Source: Varroa destructor
Taxonomy: Eukaryota; Arthropoda; Arachnida; Mesostigmata; Varroidae
Assembly (NCBI RefSeq): GCF_002443255.2
Contig: NW_019211454.1
Location: forward strand, 11,988,248-12,052,247
Reading direction: 5' to 3'
DNA length: 64,000 nucleotides
The translations under genes were made by a program, and so were the position numbers. This document shows, piece by piece, positions 1-11,502 of this stretch. Every line of letters begins with the position of its first letter. Positions within the stretch are counted from its first letter, which is position 1. Below the pieces are notes generated by a model, which saw only the letters and a program-made list of their open reading frames with translations, did no database searches and was not told the origin of the DNA.

Positions 1-3000
1 TTAAGGTTGATAGAGGTCGTTTGTCGATACTGCCAGTGCTTTTCGATGTGCTGCCTGTAACGCCTTATATCCTACCGGCTATCCCAGGAGTCTAAGTAGG
101 GTAACGGAGCATACAGAACCAAATGAAATTATTCGGAGCAGAGCAGGAGTGTCTTCGACGGTTGGGCAAAGCAGTTTGGCACGAGCTGCGACTAGAAACT
201 CATACGATGCATCTTCAGTATTATGATCTCAAGGGAATTGCTTAGTGCGAAGCTTAATCACTTCCACGCTTCGGCCCACTCCTCATTCGATGCAGTGCCA
301 TCACTAGGGTATAAATGGTCGAACAACCAGTTCTAAAAGAGATTCGAAAGTATACTGATCTCAATGGCGATAGATGCCTGTTCACATTAATTGCAAATGA
401 TACTTTAAGGCCAACTGACGAAGAATTTGAATTATTTATCGAAAAGCTTGCAAGGCCTAAGACAAGCGCCACGAGTGCAAAAAATCTGAATATGTAAATA
501 GGCTTCCGTTGCTTGCGATGGCCAGAACAGCAGTGCGTGCCCATTGTGGGCGCATATGAACAATGAATATAGAACTTACGTAAATGATACGACCAAGTAT
601 ATCGAGACAACAAAATCGTAACGTAGAATGATTACTACGTTGAATTGTGGGCTAATATTTTCTTCTGCACCGCTTTTCCATAGGGAACAGTTTTAGTTGC
701 CAGCTGCTTCAAGCCCATAAGCTCTTATTTAACGTAATGCGACCGATTTCTGTTTGGTTACTCTTGTCTTTTATTGACGCATAAGATTTTACGCTTTGAT
801 TTCATACTACAACTTTCGCAATGGCATAGATTTACAATTGCTTGTAAAATCATATATACGTATATATCAGAGCAGAAACGGGCTCTCCAAGCACCGTTTA
901 GATGAACAATTTGATCCTTCTTACAGCCTACAGATACGTACAAACTGGACCTAGTTAATAGGACATGAGGACAAATATAAAATATATCAGTATTGCTACT
1001 TTTCGAAATAAATTTCACAAGTGAACGCGGTGCATAGCGTTTCAGTACCAATATGCTCTATTTGCACATCCTTCATGACAAGCATTTTCAATGCTACCTG
1101 TGTGCTGTGATAGTGTACCTATATTTAGTACAAGAGTCCTTTCGTCAATCATTTCTTTTGCACCAAACAGCGGACGACAAAAAACAGCATCTAAATAAAA
1201 GCGAAACGTCGTCAGCCATTCACGGCGTATGGATAGATTTGTATCAACCCTTTAGCGGCGCTTCTGCTGCTGCCGCAAAAGGATACCGCCTAGTATTTGG
1301 TTCTATTTGTAGTAGAAAGGTGCCCAGGATATCGTCCCCTTTAATGTCTGGATTCGGGCGTAACCAGAAAATTTGGTTCACAAATAATAGGCGGATCATC
1401 CATTTTGCATTTCGAGTTATAACGGCAACGAAGTGGTAATACCTATTACCAGGTAGTAGCTAATGTTGTGGATCACTATACTTGCGCTATTGCCTGTAGT
1501 AAACGTGTAAATAAAGCCGGCATCAGCAATAGAAGATTTCTTCGCAGCGAAGAAAAATAATGCAGATAGCGGTAACGGCCATAATGGTATCGTCATTTTA
1601 AAAAGAAAACGTCGTAATTAGTTTTAATCGAGGGTACTTTATATTTTGCCTGATAGTAGCCAAAACACGGATCCAGAGCATCAATCTCATGATATATTAA
1701 ACTAAAAAAAAAAAATGATATGTTATCATCATTGTCATGACGAATGCATGTGCTCTCCTATAACTTAGTAAGGGAAAAAACAGCACAGCCAAATTGATCG
1801 CCTATCGAAATTGTCAAGGTGTACACGATCACCATAAGCCGATCTAACACAATTTTCAAACAAATGGCAATACATTGCTGGTGGTAAATGCGGTATAATA
1901 TCTATACACAGAAAAGGAGAATCTATATAATGAACAATATTGATTCTATTGACACATAACCACAGAAGTTAAGCTAAAGCTCTCGAGTGTAAACCGCTGA
2001 CGATAGATGAACCCTCTTTACGTTATTGTACGTGACAATACGCTGTTCATTTAGCTACTCTATCTGATACATTTAAATTAGAAACGAGTTAATTACGGGC
2101 CTAGGACAAACACTTATCCGCTAAACGTTTTACTTTATACAGAAGTGAGATCATCTTGCTTGGCTTTACGTCCTAGCAATTCTTCATCTATTTTCAAGAA
2201 TATGCCATGGGTCTTGTCAGGTTTATCGGTTGTTTAAGCCGCCCCACAAACAGCTGTTGACGCAAAAAACGAAGGCTTCATAGAAGCTTCAATTCTCGAG
2301 GAAACGGCGCTTGTCTAGTGTTAAGATAGTGTTATACTTAACGGGAGCCTGCCTGTGCAGCTTGGCCTTCGGAGGCCCATTTTTTATTTGACTGATGAGT
2401 AGGGCGCGACACCCTGTCCGACAGCGATGTTTCAGCCCATGAACGACTATAGGAAAGCTTGCTGCCAGATAATTCTAACAAGCTAACTGACTCGTGTCGC
2501 CAGCTAAAAGCAAATAAAAACTAAGCCGAGGTGGACATTGTTTAACCCCTGTTTGGTGTTAAACTTATATTTGCGCAGGAACATCTTAATGAGATGAAAA
2601 CAAGCTAGGTCGTTTTCTGCAGCTGCGATGATAATCTGTTTTTCTTTGCCTTTTCAAACCTACCACATGTGACCTAAGAAATAGGTTACATAGCAAGCGG
2701 TAAAGTCGGCTCATCAAGCTGCACATTTCAAATTTTTTTTGACGCGATTGAATCGCAATAGGTCGTGGGTCGTCAGTTCCTGCCATTTGTTCCTCTCCAC
2801 ACGGCAGTACTATTTGTATCGGCGGGCTCACTGACTGCAGGACCTTAATGAAATGACATCTGTTTCCCGTTGAGGTTCTTTTCTATCGTCTGCCACGTGG
2901 ATCGGCCCATTGCAGAGTTAAAAGCAACGATAATGCTCATCAAGGATTTTTGAGTTTGTAATTGGCGTTTATTCCGGTAACTTTTCAACAAGTAGCCATC

Positions 3001-5758
3001 CAGCCTTATGCCGAATACCTGTCCTACTATTCATTTATAAGGGGTGAAGAAGTCCATCCTGGAAGTTGAGGCGAGGGGACGACAATTTTCAAACAATCTT
3101 GATGTCGATTGTCTTTTATAATTCAAATGATTCGAGGCTGAGAAAATCTAATCTGTATGCATATGAGATTATTTAGACGATGGTCGAACGACGACGTAAT
3201 TGATTATTTCAGTATTCGCTTGCTAACGGTTCGGCGCATACAGCAGTATAATCCTAACCGCTAAACGGACGACGGAATGGCGTACCGAGCTCGAAAAAAA
3301 CCTCGCTTTGTTGTAGCTCAGAAAACGAAAACGACGAAAATGATAATTTGAATCGCAGAGGTTTGCTCATATTCTTAGATTTTCGCCCACCAACACAAAT
3401 CAGTAGTCGATGTCAGTGCTCTGCACGAGATCGATATGGATCAGAAAACTGTCGTCTCTGAAGTGCGGCCTATTACACCTATTAGCTCACAAAGGTTCTA
3501 TATAGAATTGAACGACGTAGAAACGGCGCAGCGCCGAGGCCCTTGCATACAATAGCTAAAGCTCTATGGCAAGCCGCTGCTTATTAACATCTGTTGAAGA
3601 GAATGTGAAATGTATTCTACTACTAATACACTAGTTTATTAAAAGAACGCTAAATTTTTTTTCTATTCGGATTAAACGCACGTTTTTACTAATTTTTTTA
3701 ACCTTAATTAGAAATAAATTATCGATATTTTATTTACAAGTGCTGTCAAAATAGAAACTAACATAATATTGTCAAAACTTTTCCAAACATGAAACCAAGA
3801 ACTCTGCTTAATGTTAATGATAAATGCGCAGAAAAACATTAACGTAGACAATTATACATCGTGACGATTTCAGTACGCCTCGCGAGGGCTCAGTAAGAAC
3901 AGGAACGCTTAATTAGTACCATTAGGCGTAGTAGCCTTCATTGAATAACCGAGTAAAATCTGTAATCTAGTTCCATTTCATGTGCTCCACTTAACTGCCT
4001 TTTAATCCTATTCATCTAATGTATTTTTGGCCTGACTTTACGTATCTCTGCAGAACTATAATATACTATATATACAGAAAAACGAAAATACATTCAGTGA
4101 ATGCAAATTTTTAGTGATAAGTTTTATTTCGTAACGAAATAGAACCGTTATTTATTTGTGACCGTCATATGTCAGTGATTTGGAACGAGGCAAACCCACT
4201 GTCATTTTGTAAGAAATCAAAATAAACGGCCAAACAGTGTCATTAAGACTGACGTCTTCTGCAACTTTTGCTCGGGTCAGCCTATACAAATTGCAAACTT
4301 GTTTGTCTACCTACATTATCCAGACGTCGACCGTGTATGCAATAGCTCGAACGTTGAAGTTACCCCCTCACCCCGCCCCCCAGAAGCCGAGTAGTTGAAC
4401 AGTGTTAGTTAAGTTAAGCCCAAATTCGTTTTGCCATAGTACATATTGCTATAACTTAAATGGGGTGAAGAACTATTAATGCACCTATGAATCATTTAAG
4501 TGGATAGCCGAGCTTAGCTTCGAATGAATAAGGTTATTGGCATCCATCTACATATAAACACGAATCCTTTCAAAGGGAAATAATAGTAGAAAATCATCAC
4601 GATCAGTCACATGCAAACGAGCATTGATTGGCCGATGACAGTTCGTGGAAAGCTGACGTTGTTGTGCACTGCTGGATATGGTTACAGGCATCATCCCGAA
4701 TCGATGTAATGGCCCACCGAGGCGATGACCATAATGGCAGTACAGCTATTGTGAACTGGCCATTTCGAAGCAGTTCTTGGGATTAGTTTTCTACCCTTGA
4801 CGCTTCTGCTGTGCCTATACTTGTGTGTGATTCTTGCGAGGACGTCGCCCAGTACACAGAGCTAAAACGCAATTGCCGTCTAACGTGGCGAGGACATCCC
4901 CTTTCTGACTTTGTCGAGCTAGTGTGGACGTACTGAGCGCTATAAATCAAGCCGATTGAGCAAAGCGAAATCATACAAATGCAAATGCTTGCGTCTAGTG
5001 GTAGCCAGAGCGTTTGACTTTATTTTATCTAGCATCAAGCTACAAATCTTCGTCCTTAACTCGAAGCTAACATTCTTCAACCAAACGGAAGTTCACGTAC
5101 AAGCGAACAACTGAACAAAAAGAAGGACCGGAGTTGTACTGAGTTCCCTGCCTTATTGATCGCGCTAAAGTACAGCCATTTGAATATGGTGAGTTGTTAA
5201 TGGTAACGCCATACGGACCTTAACAATAAGAGAAACGCTTTTCGAACCTATTCGACGAGATAGGCCGAACAAAGATTACGAACTGGGTTAAGTCAAGCAA
5301 GGAGTTTAAAATATTCAACTTGAAGCGAGGTCTTTGGCTTCTACAAGTGACGTTACAATCGACAGGTCATGAAGTATCGACGCGCAGATTACATAGTGTA
5401 AGGAGTGACTTCTACAGGTGAATTAAAGGCTTAAATCGTCTCAAGGATACCCTAAGTTCAGGCGGTAAAACGCAGCCGCTATATTTCAGATTGGCGCTCT
5501 AGAGGTTTTATCTGAGAGACGAAATCTGGCAAGCTTCAGCCTTCAGAAGACATTCTGTTTCGAAAAAGGAACGAAGTCGCGTCGATGACCTGGTATAGCT
5601 AACATGCTCTCAACGGGGACATACCTAAGAAACCTCATTACACGTCTCAGACGCATTCATATGTTCTGAAGCTTCTAGATTTTTTTATTTTGCTCGCCCG
5701 AGCTGCTATTTGCACGCTAGGTTCTTGTCGAACTCCTTTGAATCGGGACCTTTTAATT
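1..5758. other. Region without a supported gene
   Basis: No recognisable protein domain, RNA gene or repeat family was found. The longest open frames are 254-613 (minus, 119 codons) and 1053-1439 (plus, 128 codons); neither resembles a family I know. A short hydrophilic frame at 315-497 is listed separately. A short poly-A run lies near 1706. Base composition is ordinary for the window. The sequence just before the cuticle promoter (5600-5758) shows no other exon. Confidence 0.5.
315..497 (+). other. Small hydrophilic open frame, possible 3'-terminal exon (unidentified)
   Basis: Sixty codons from the ATG at 315 to a TAA at 495-497. The product is soluble-looking and charged, with an acidic, helix-like middle (residues 34-46, motif TDEEFELFIEKLA) and a Lys/Ser/Thr/Asn-rich tail. 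The balanced composition reads more like protein than most open frames nearby, but a 119-codon frame runs antisense over the same bases and I recognise no family. It could be the last exon of a gene starting outside the window, part of a decayed mobile element, or chance. Confidence 0.13.
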
Positions 5759-5766
5759 TATAAATA
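5759..5766 (+). promoter_or_regulatory. TATA box of the cuticle protein gene
   Basis: A canonical TATAAATA lies 84-91 bases before the start codon at 5850. With usual spacing, transcription would begin near 5785-5795 and leave a 5' leader of about 55-65 bases. TATA-containing promoters are common for strongly expressed, stage-specific cuticle genes. No initiator is clear, so the start site is inferred from spacing only. Confidence 0.5.
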
Positions 5767-5849
5767 CTCGCATTAAACATTTGTTTAAACTGTCGCTCAT
5801 GTTCTAACGCAAGTGTTTGCCCTCCCTATCACCGTAGCATTTTGCGTCC

Positions 5850-6638
5850 ATGTTCGCCGTGTCAGTGGTCCTCGTACCGCTGTGTGCCCTCGCCCAGCCG
5901 CTAACAGGCCATAGGGTCAGGGGCGCACAAGACGATTATGGTCGCCCACAGCCGTACGAATTCAGCTACGTTTCACAAGATCAAGAAGGAACCCATGGTC
6001 ATAGTCAACAGAGTGATGCGCAGGGACAAGTGCAGGGTCATTATACTATTCAGGTAGTACAGTCTATTGCTATTAATGCCATTCGATTTGGGCAGGACAA
6101 TTTACCTGCGTGTGTAACTTGACATAATACATGTTTGGACGCGCTAAATTTCGAAGCAATTTACGCGCGTATTTCGTTTTCATACGCAGTCTATTCCTAG
6201 ATGAGCGCATCGTCACAGGGGTGTAACCAATATGTAATAGCAACATACATAGTTAGATAGTCAATTCCCAGCGTCTATTTGCTAGACGCTATTGCGTGAT
6301 GCGCGATAAATCTATGAATGCCCTATGCATGGACATTGACCTAACGTGGCTAATAATGGCAGTATCAAACTTAAGCAAACTAACTAGAAGGCAGATATCG
6401 CGTTTTATCTTTACCGTTTGCAATCGCTAACAGCTTCCATCACGTATTACAGCTGGCCGACGGGCGCGCCCGTACAGTGCACTATACCGCTGACGAGAAC
6501 GGTTACCGGGCCGAGATTCAAACGAATGAAATTGGAACGGAGTCGAAGAGTCCAGCCGATGTAAGGCTTGTCTCGTCAGCAATTACGGGTGAACAGGCAG
6601 CACATCAAGCGCCGGCTCAAGGACACCATTTGGCGTAG
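5850..6638 (+). CDS. Cuticular protein with R&R chitin-binding domain (two exons)
   Basis: Join 5850-6053 and 6453-6638, giving 129 residues. Residues 1 to about 15-19 form a hydrophobic signal peptide ending near ALAQ. An acidic/Gly linker follows, then the extended Rebers-Riddiford domain at about 35-92 (PYEFSYVSQDQEG, then GQVQGHYTI, then YTADENGYRAEI). A chelicerate-type tail carries TNEIGT (92-97) and SPADV (101-105), and an Ala/Gln/His-rich end stops at TAG 6636-6638. Proteins of this family are secreted and bind chitin fibres in the exoskeleton. The intron (6054-6452, 399 bases, phase 0) starts GTAGTA and ends in a pyrimidine tract plus ACAG; it splits the domain between TIQ and LADG. 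The start at 5850 is the first ATG after an in-frame TAG and fits the TATA box. A pyrimidine-rich AG at 5836-5837 could instead be a splice acceptor, adding HFAS before the Met and needing an upstream exon. The reading frame is intact. No neighbouring cuticle genes are seen, although the family often clusters. Confidence 0.92.
6054..6452 (+). other. Intron 1 of the cuticular protein gene
   Basis: Phase-0 intron of 399 bases within the R&R domain. The donor is CAG|GTAGTA. The acceptor follows a pyrimidine-containing stretch (CTTCCATCACGTATTACAG). If unspliced, the frame reads through to a TGA at 6120-6122 and loses the second half of the chitin-binding domain, so splicing is required for function. 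Confidence 0.88.
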
Positions 6639-7000
6639 ACAACAGACAAAATTTATATGCAAAATACTTTGATGGACTCTAGCTGATGCCTAAACCTAAT
6701 GGGCGTGAAGGGTTCACAATAACGAACCTGACGATTTAGGCATCCATTTAGCCTCCCGCGGAGCTTACGTAGTTGGCACTTGTGTCAGTCCTACTCGACC
6801 GATAGATGGAAGTATGATCTTTAATTCAGCGAGGCTGGCTTATAATTAATTAACATTAAGGCAAAACGGGCGAGCCGTTAAAGCTTTTTTGTTTGCTCTT
6901 CAAACAGTCTCTTTTTTTTTTAATGTCTCCATTTAGAATGCGTTCGTCTGTATACGTTACTGTAATATAGGTGTATTATAGTAATTACATAATAATAAAT
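6639..7000 (+). promoter_or_regulatory. Probable 3' untranslated region with polyadenylation signal
   Basis: After the TAG the first canonical AATAAA is at 6994-6999, embedded in AATAATAAATAATG. This implies a 3' UTR of about 370 bases. A T-tract sits near 6911-6920. Cleavage would be expected 10-30 bases past the signal. No earlier AATAAA or ATTAAA was found between the stop and this site. Confidence 0.45.
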
Positions 7001-7114
7001 AATGCTACTCAATTATTATGGTTAGTGCGGTTTCTCATTCGTTCGTCGATCAGAGTTTTGTAGCAGTCAACTCTCCACGGCCGGGGTAAATAGAAACATT
7101 TACTTTATTCAGCC

Positions 7115-7132
7115 ATATATATATATATATAT
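7115..7132. repeat. (AT)n microsatellite, 18 bp
   Basis: A pure AT dinucleotide run followed by two ATGT units. The short frames called over it are by-products of the repeat. Confidence 0.9.
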
Positions 7133-8584
7133 GTATGTATTACCATGTTTGGGGAGTTTGTGTGAGTACAATATGGTTTTACACCGTTGGGGTATATCTA
7201 CCTTGGGCATTTTTGGCCATGGGCCAAAGGCATCGAGTACCGCAAATAGTTGGCACCATGCTTATGAAGCCAACTGTAATGCCGTCGTGTTCCGCATCAT
7301 TTCAAATTGGTGCGTCGAATCCTGAAATGTATTATCATTACCGTTTAGCTTTATCCATATGATGCTCGGACGACAGGATGCCTAATGGCATCATATTCTG
7401 ACTTCAATAGAAATTTGACGCAGCTTCACCCTGTTCTCTAATCTAATTATTCTTCATGTTTACTATCCCAAATAAGCATTATTAGAGCGGTCTAGCATTT
7501 ACGAGTTTTTCAGCATCTTACATGGATCGCTGATTTTCCACCTCATTAAACGTTTCACATTAGCGGTGATCATCTAGACGTATAGCTTTCCTGACGACGT
7601 TTCGTATAAGGGTGTCGAGGTTTTTTGGGCGCATTTTTCACGAGAGCAGCTCAGGAAATTCGCTAGTCGTTTTCCTATCTTCGACATTTCGTGCGTTGCG
7701 GTAACGGGCGTCGTAGGAAAATATGAATTAGATATACAGACTGGTGCCAAGAAACCAGCACTTTCGTTTAGAGTCTTTCTTTCCCTTTACTGAAGAAATA
7801 TAGTTAACGGGCTAAATACAGAATCGTGCATACGACACTTACACTCCGCTGCGAAAATCCTCATAGCGCTCATAACATAGTTCCTCTCATATAATACCTG
7901 TGTATGCTTTCGCCGCGGGTTCGTCCAGAGGATGCTATCGCTACAGACAGACAGACAGACAGGCAGGCAGGCAGGCAGGCAGGCTCAACCATAGTTCTGA
8001 TGGGAGGAGAGACTATTGCTCAAACGTACTGGCCTTTATCTAGAAGTGTGAATAGGCCTTGACGATATGCGTGCTACAAATATTATTAGGTGAATGCCGG
8101 CTGCCTACATCCTGTGGCAGCTGCCGAATGGTGCCATATCTTGTTACGGTAAAAGAGGTTGGGAGTACGGTCGAAAGTTATCATCGCCTGTCAAAATAGG
8201 TGTTAATGAAAGCCATCACAAGATAGCTTAATGCACGTTCAAGTTACAGACGCTGCACCCATAACTAAAAACGATGTAATAAGTACATTGTGTATATCGT
8301 ACATATATATGTGTATGGGCGGAGTTCACAATAGTCGCCCCAGAATCGTTGTCCTCAATGCAGAGAAGACAGCGCTATAACGATAATACTATTTTTCGTC
8401 TACGGTAAATTCTGTTTTGAAAAACAGACCTTAAAAAGTATTGCTTGCCCACTACATATGCCACTTTAAATATATGTGTCATATTCATGTAGTTGCAATG
8501 CCACATTTGCTTCTTACTAAAAAGGCGCAACCAATTCGCTACATATGCACGTATATATAGAGCCACTTCCAGTTTAGCTCCCGG
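7133..8584. other. Gene-poor interval
   Basis: No supported gene. It contains the compound tetranucleotide repeat at 7943-7984 and ordinary A+T-rich sequence. Open frames near 7131-7362 begin inside the AT repeat and have no recognisable content. Confidence 0.5.
7943..7984. repeat. Compound tetranucleotide microsatellite (ACAG)n then (GCAG)n
   Basis: Five or so ACAG units pass directly into about six GCAG units with no interruption. A single A-to-G change spread through half of the array explains the compound structure. No coding frame is supported across it. Confidence 0.95.
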
Positions 8585-8938
8585 CTAACCCCGTTCCCCC
8601 GCCCACCCGTACGTCATAGATGCATTTCCTGTAAGGGGATACTTGAAAATTGGTGTTTGTCGCAGCGGAATGAAGGAACACGGCCTCTTCGTGTCGTTAC
8701 TCGCGGTCGTCGCCTCATTACTATATCCGTTCTTCGTGCTGCTTGCGGTAGCGCGCCTTGAGTCAACCTGAGAAACGCCTATGAAGCCATCTATTGCTGT
8801 TCACTTACTGTTCTGATCGCTTCTATTTGCTCTTTCCGATAGGCGCACTAACCCATTTTTCTCTCGTTGAGTACCTTCCGCTGTCTCATTCGCTGTGCCG
8901 CTACCATTGCTGTCCTCTAAACGGAAGTTGAATTCATC
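8585..8938 (-). other. Long minus-strand open frame with one internal TGA (unidentified)
   Basis: From an AG at 8939-8940 (minus-strand acceptor-like) the minus frame is open for 118 codons to a TAG at 8585-8587, except for one TGA just after a consensus-like donor (GTAAGTG, at 8802-8808 on the plus strand). The first 43 codons are hydrophilic (for example EDSNGSGTANETAEG); those after the TGA are Ser/Thr/Asn-rich. A splice from this donor to the nearest good acceptor would change frame, so no intact gene model results. It could be a decayed coding exon or chance in a slightly G+C-rich patch. No family is recognised. Confidence 0.14.
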
Positions 8939-11126
8939 CTAATACCAGGGCCATAAACTCAGCATCCCGTATTGTTGCTTTGTTTTCCTACCACTACTCG
9001 TACGTTTACTGCTGCCGCTAGATTATATGGAATTAGACGTATTTCGTCGTTTGTGCAAAGGAGAAGACGAAAAATAAATGCCAGCGAAGAGGGGGAAGGT
9101 CTGTCTGGCAGCATGGGGCAACGCCGATCAGGCGTAAAATTGAGGGTTGCCCACAAAGTCTACCGAGTATGATCGACAGAAAACAGTAAAGCAACACTAT
9201 CTCACTTACAAGACCAGCACAGTCACTTAGTCGTTTGAAGGTTGTCAAAGCTAGCTGACATTAATAAGTTCGTCAAAAATGTTATATGTGCATCGTTTTT
9301 AGTTTTGATGATTTTGCAGCCAGCCAGTAAACTTACTCTATATTATTTCTACGGTAACTAGTCAATATTAAAGCAGGTAAGTAAAGTTCTCAAGGCCTTC
9401 TTATTCTAACGTAGGGTGATTTAGGAAATGTTTCGGGGTGCTATTCGTTGTGATAAGGGTCTTTGTCGAAAGATGTTAAGTTCTAAGTTTTCATTCTGAC
9501 AAGTTTCGAATACATCGTACAAATAGCACGAACCTCACGTTGTAACGTAAATACGTTGTTGTCCGCGTAACGTTTTTCGCGACCAGGAAACATCCTAAAA
9601 AATGTCGTCGTACCGTTGTATTTTTAGCGATCTTTTTTTAACGTGACGTCTAGTAACGTTTTGCGCGTGTCTCAAAACGATTGTCCACTATCCTACTGCT
9701 ATCGAGCACATTTGTTATGAAATCGATAAAGCACAAGACGAACTATTGCGAGAGCATTTGCCAAGTATGTGCTCGACGAAAATTAGAGGTTTGAAAACGA
9801 TCAAATACTGCCTCATTTCTAGCCATAAATTATACGAATTAGCAATGAATCTCCAATGCATAGGTGAAAGGCCACAGTTACGACAATCGCTGCGGCTCTG
9901 ATGCTTCCTTAATTCAGTTTTTGAATTCAGCGGTAGCAACGTGAACAAGACGGTCTAAAGTTGCTCATGTTGGGTCTCGGTGTTGGGCCTTTACCCCGTC
10001 CAGAACGCTTTGACCCCCTCTAGACATCACACAAAAGCCCCAACCCATTCTCTATAAGCTACATTCATATGTATTTAATGGCCAAGTGCATATGCGGCCG
10101 CAAGCGGTTTGTTTACGACGACATTGGACACTGTGCATTTCTATAGATCATTCAGTGTTAGTACTAGAAATAGGGCCTTTACGATGAAGTTGGCTCTACC
10201 ATATCAAATGCCCAAAGCGTAAAACAAGCCACTACAACAGTGCTATCTACAATAATGGTACCGCTTTTCAATGCAATGAACAACCAGCTAAGAAAACAAA
10301 AGAAAGTCTTTTTCATTAGTACACCATTCGCGTGCGGCTTACGCCCTTCACAACGTTCATGTACCTAAGAATCGATGAATTTCCAAAAAGTTATAAATTT
10401 ATGAAAATAGCAAATATTGTATGAATAATATTTGAAAAAAAAAAGTCTTAATAGTACATTGACGGAAAATTCATTTTGTTTGCTAGTTGTCGAAAAGCAA
10501 TTGCATATTGATTTGCCTTTTTCATGTGTGTCAATTCGACGGGGGCATATCGTCAAGATTGCAACTGTTATCTATATATACCTACATATTATATTGAAAT
10601 ATGTGAAAATTAGTCGAAATTATGTAGCAGGCTTGATCTAATGCACAATGAAATTCGTCCACTCTGATCCGACTTAGGGTTCTCCACTCTAAACTAAAGC
10701 CACTTAATCATGGACGCTCGATTAGGAAAACTCTCAAATACAGAACGGAGTAAGTAGAAGCAGATTCTTAGAATTTCTCTGTGTTTACAATAGACAAGTA
10801 CGTGCGCAACGTACTGATCATTGTATTTTAGTTGTTTAATATGTGCCTAGAGTCGAACAAGGTTGAAGAGGGCCGGGTGATAGAATGAAGAAAATTCTGA
10901 TAATGAACAGCCCGAATCGTTAGTAGCTCTCGTGTCGTATGCACGGACAGCTAGATAATGACTTTGTCTTTAGATTATAGTTTTGCCGAAGCCAGAAAAT
11001 TTCTTCAGACGTTTTTAATTTATCGTTGCTTATGGTAATGATCTTCAATTTAGTTCACTCGTAGTTTTTTCCTAGATGCTATTTTACAAATAATTCATAA
11101 TGTGTCTTAGACGTTTTTCCCACTAG
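8939..11126. other. Gene-poor interval
   Basis: No identified gene. Short overlapping frames on both strands at 8959-9248 have no recognisable domain. A consensus donor (GCAG|GTAAGTAAAG) lies near 9374-9375 but I found no coding exon leading into it. A T-to-A-rich stretch spans 10365-10640. Confidence 0.45.
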
Positions 11127-11502
11127 CAGTCCTCGATACCTATTTATTCAAGAGTGACTGTCCGTTATATAGTCTCGGTAACCCGTGTGTTTCGCCTAAG
11201 CCGATTCAGCCCCTCCTATAGATTCCAAATGCCTACGGTTTCGTTAGGAGCAAAAATATTGATGACAGTGTTTTCGGAGCTTGCTTTTTCATTTGGCTCG
11301 TGTGAGTCACTTATACATTACTTCCGACGTTCGTGTCGCTACCTTACTGACCTTTTTTGTTCCTAGAGATCACTTATACAAGCAGATGCAGTGCTTCCGA
11401 GCAAATACCTCCACTTTCAGCCCATCCGTTTCCTTAGTGCTCCGTGATGACTGTGGAACTATTATCCCGTACTTCCGCATTACGTCCTTCCTCTTCGAAT
11501 AG
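11127..11502 (+). other. Candidate three-exon coding tail (unidentified protein)
   Basis: Exons 11127-11177, 11222-11301 and 11367-11502 join in one frame to give 88 codons and a TAG at 11500-11502. Each acceptor has a pyrimidine tract (TTTTTCCCACTAG; CCCCTCCTATAG; CTTTTTTGTTCCTAG). Donors are GTAACC and GTGAGT. The second intron (65 bases) has a CTGAC branch-like site. The product reads like protein (for example IPNAYGFVRSKNIDDSVFG) with a short hydrophobic patch before the last junction. The first intron (44 bases) is very short, no upstream start is known, and no family is recognised. Confidence 0.22.

Noticed and set aside
1363..1400. KIWFTNNRR in the frame 1053-1439 recalls homeodomain helix 3 (KIWFQNRR).
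   Set aside because: An extra residue breaks the motif, and the preceding 40 residues show none of the conserved homeodomain positions.
8670..8771. Plus-strand 33-codon frame with a strikingly hydrophobic product.
   Set aside because: It lies antisense to a hydrophilic open frame, and hydrophobic antisense reading is an expected complement effect. It is also too short and lacks splice support.
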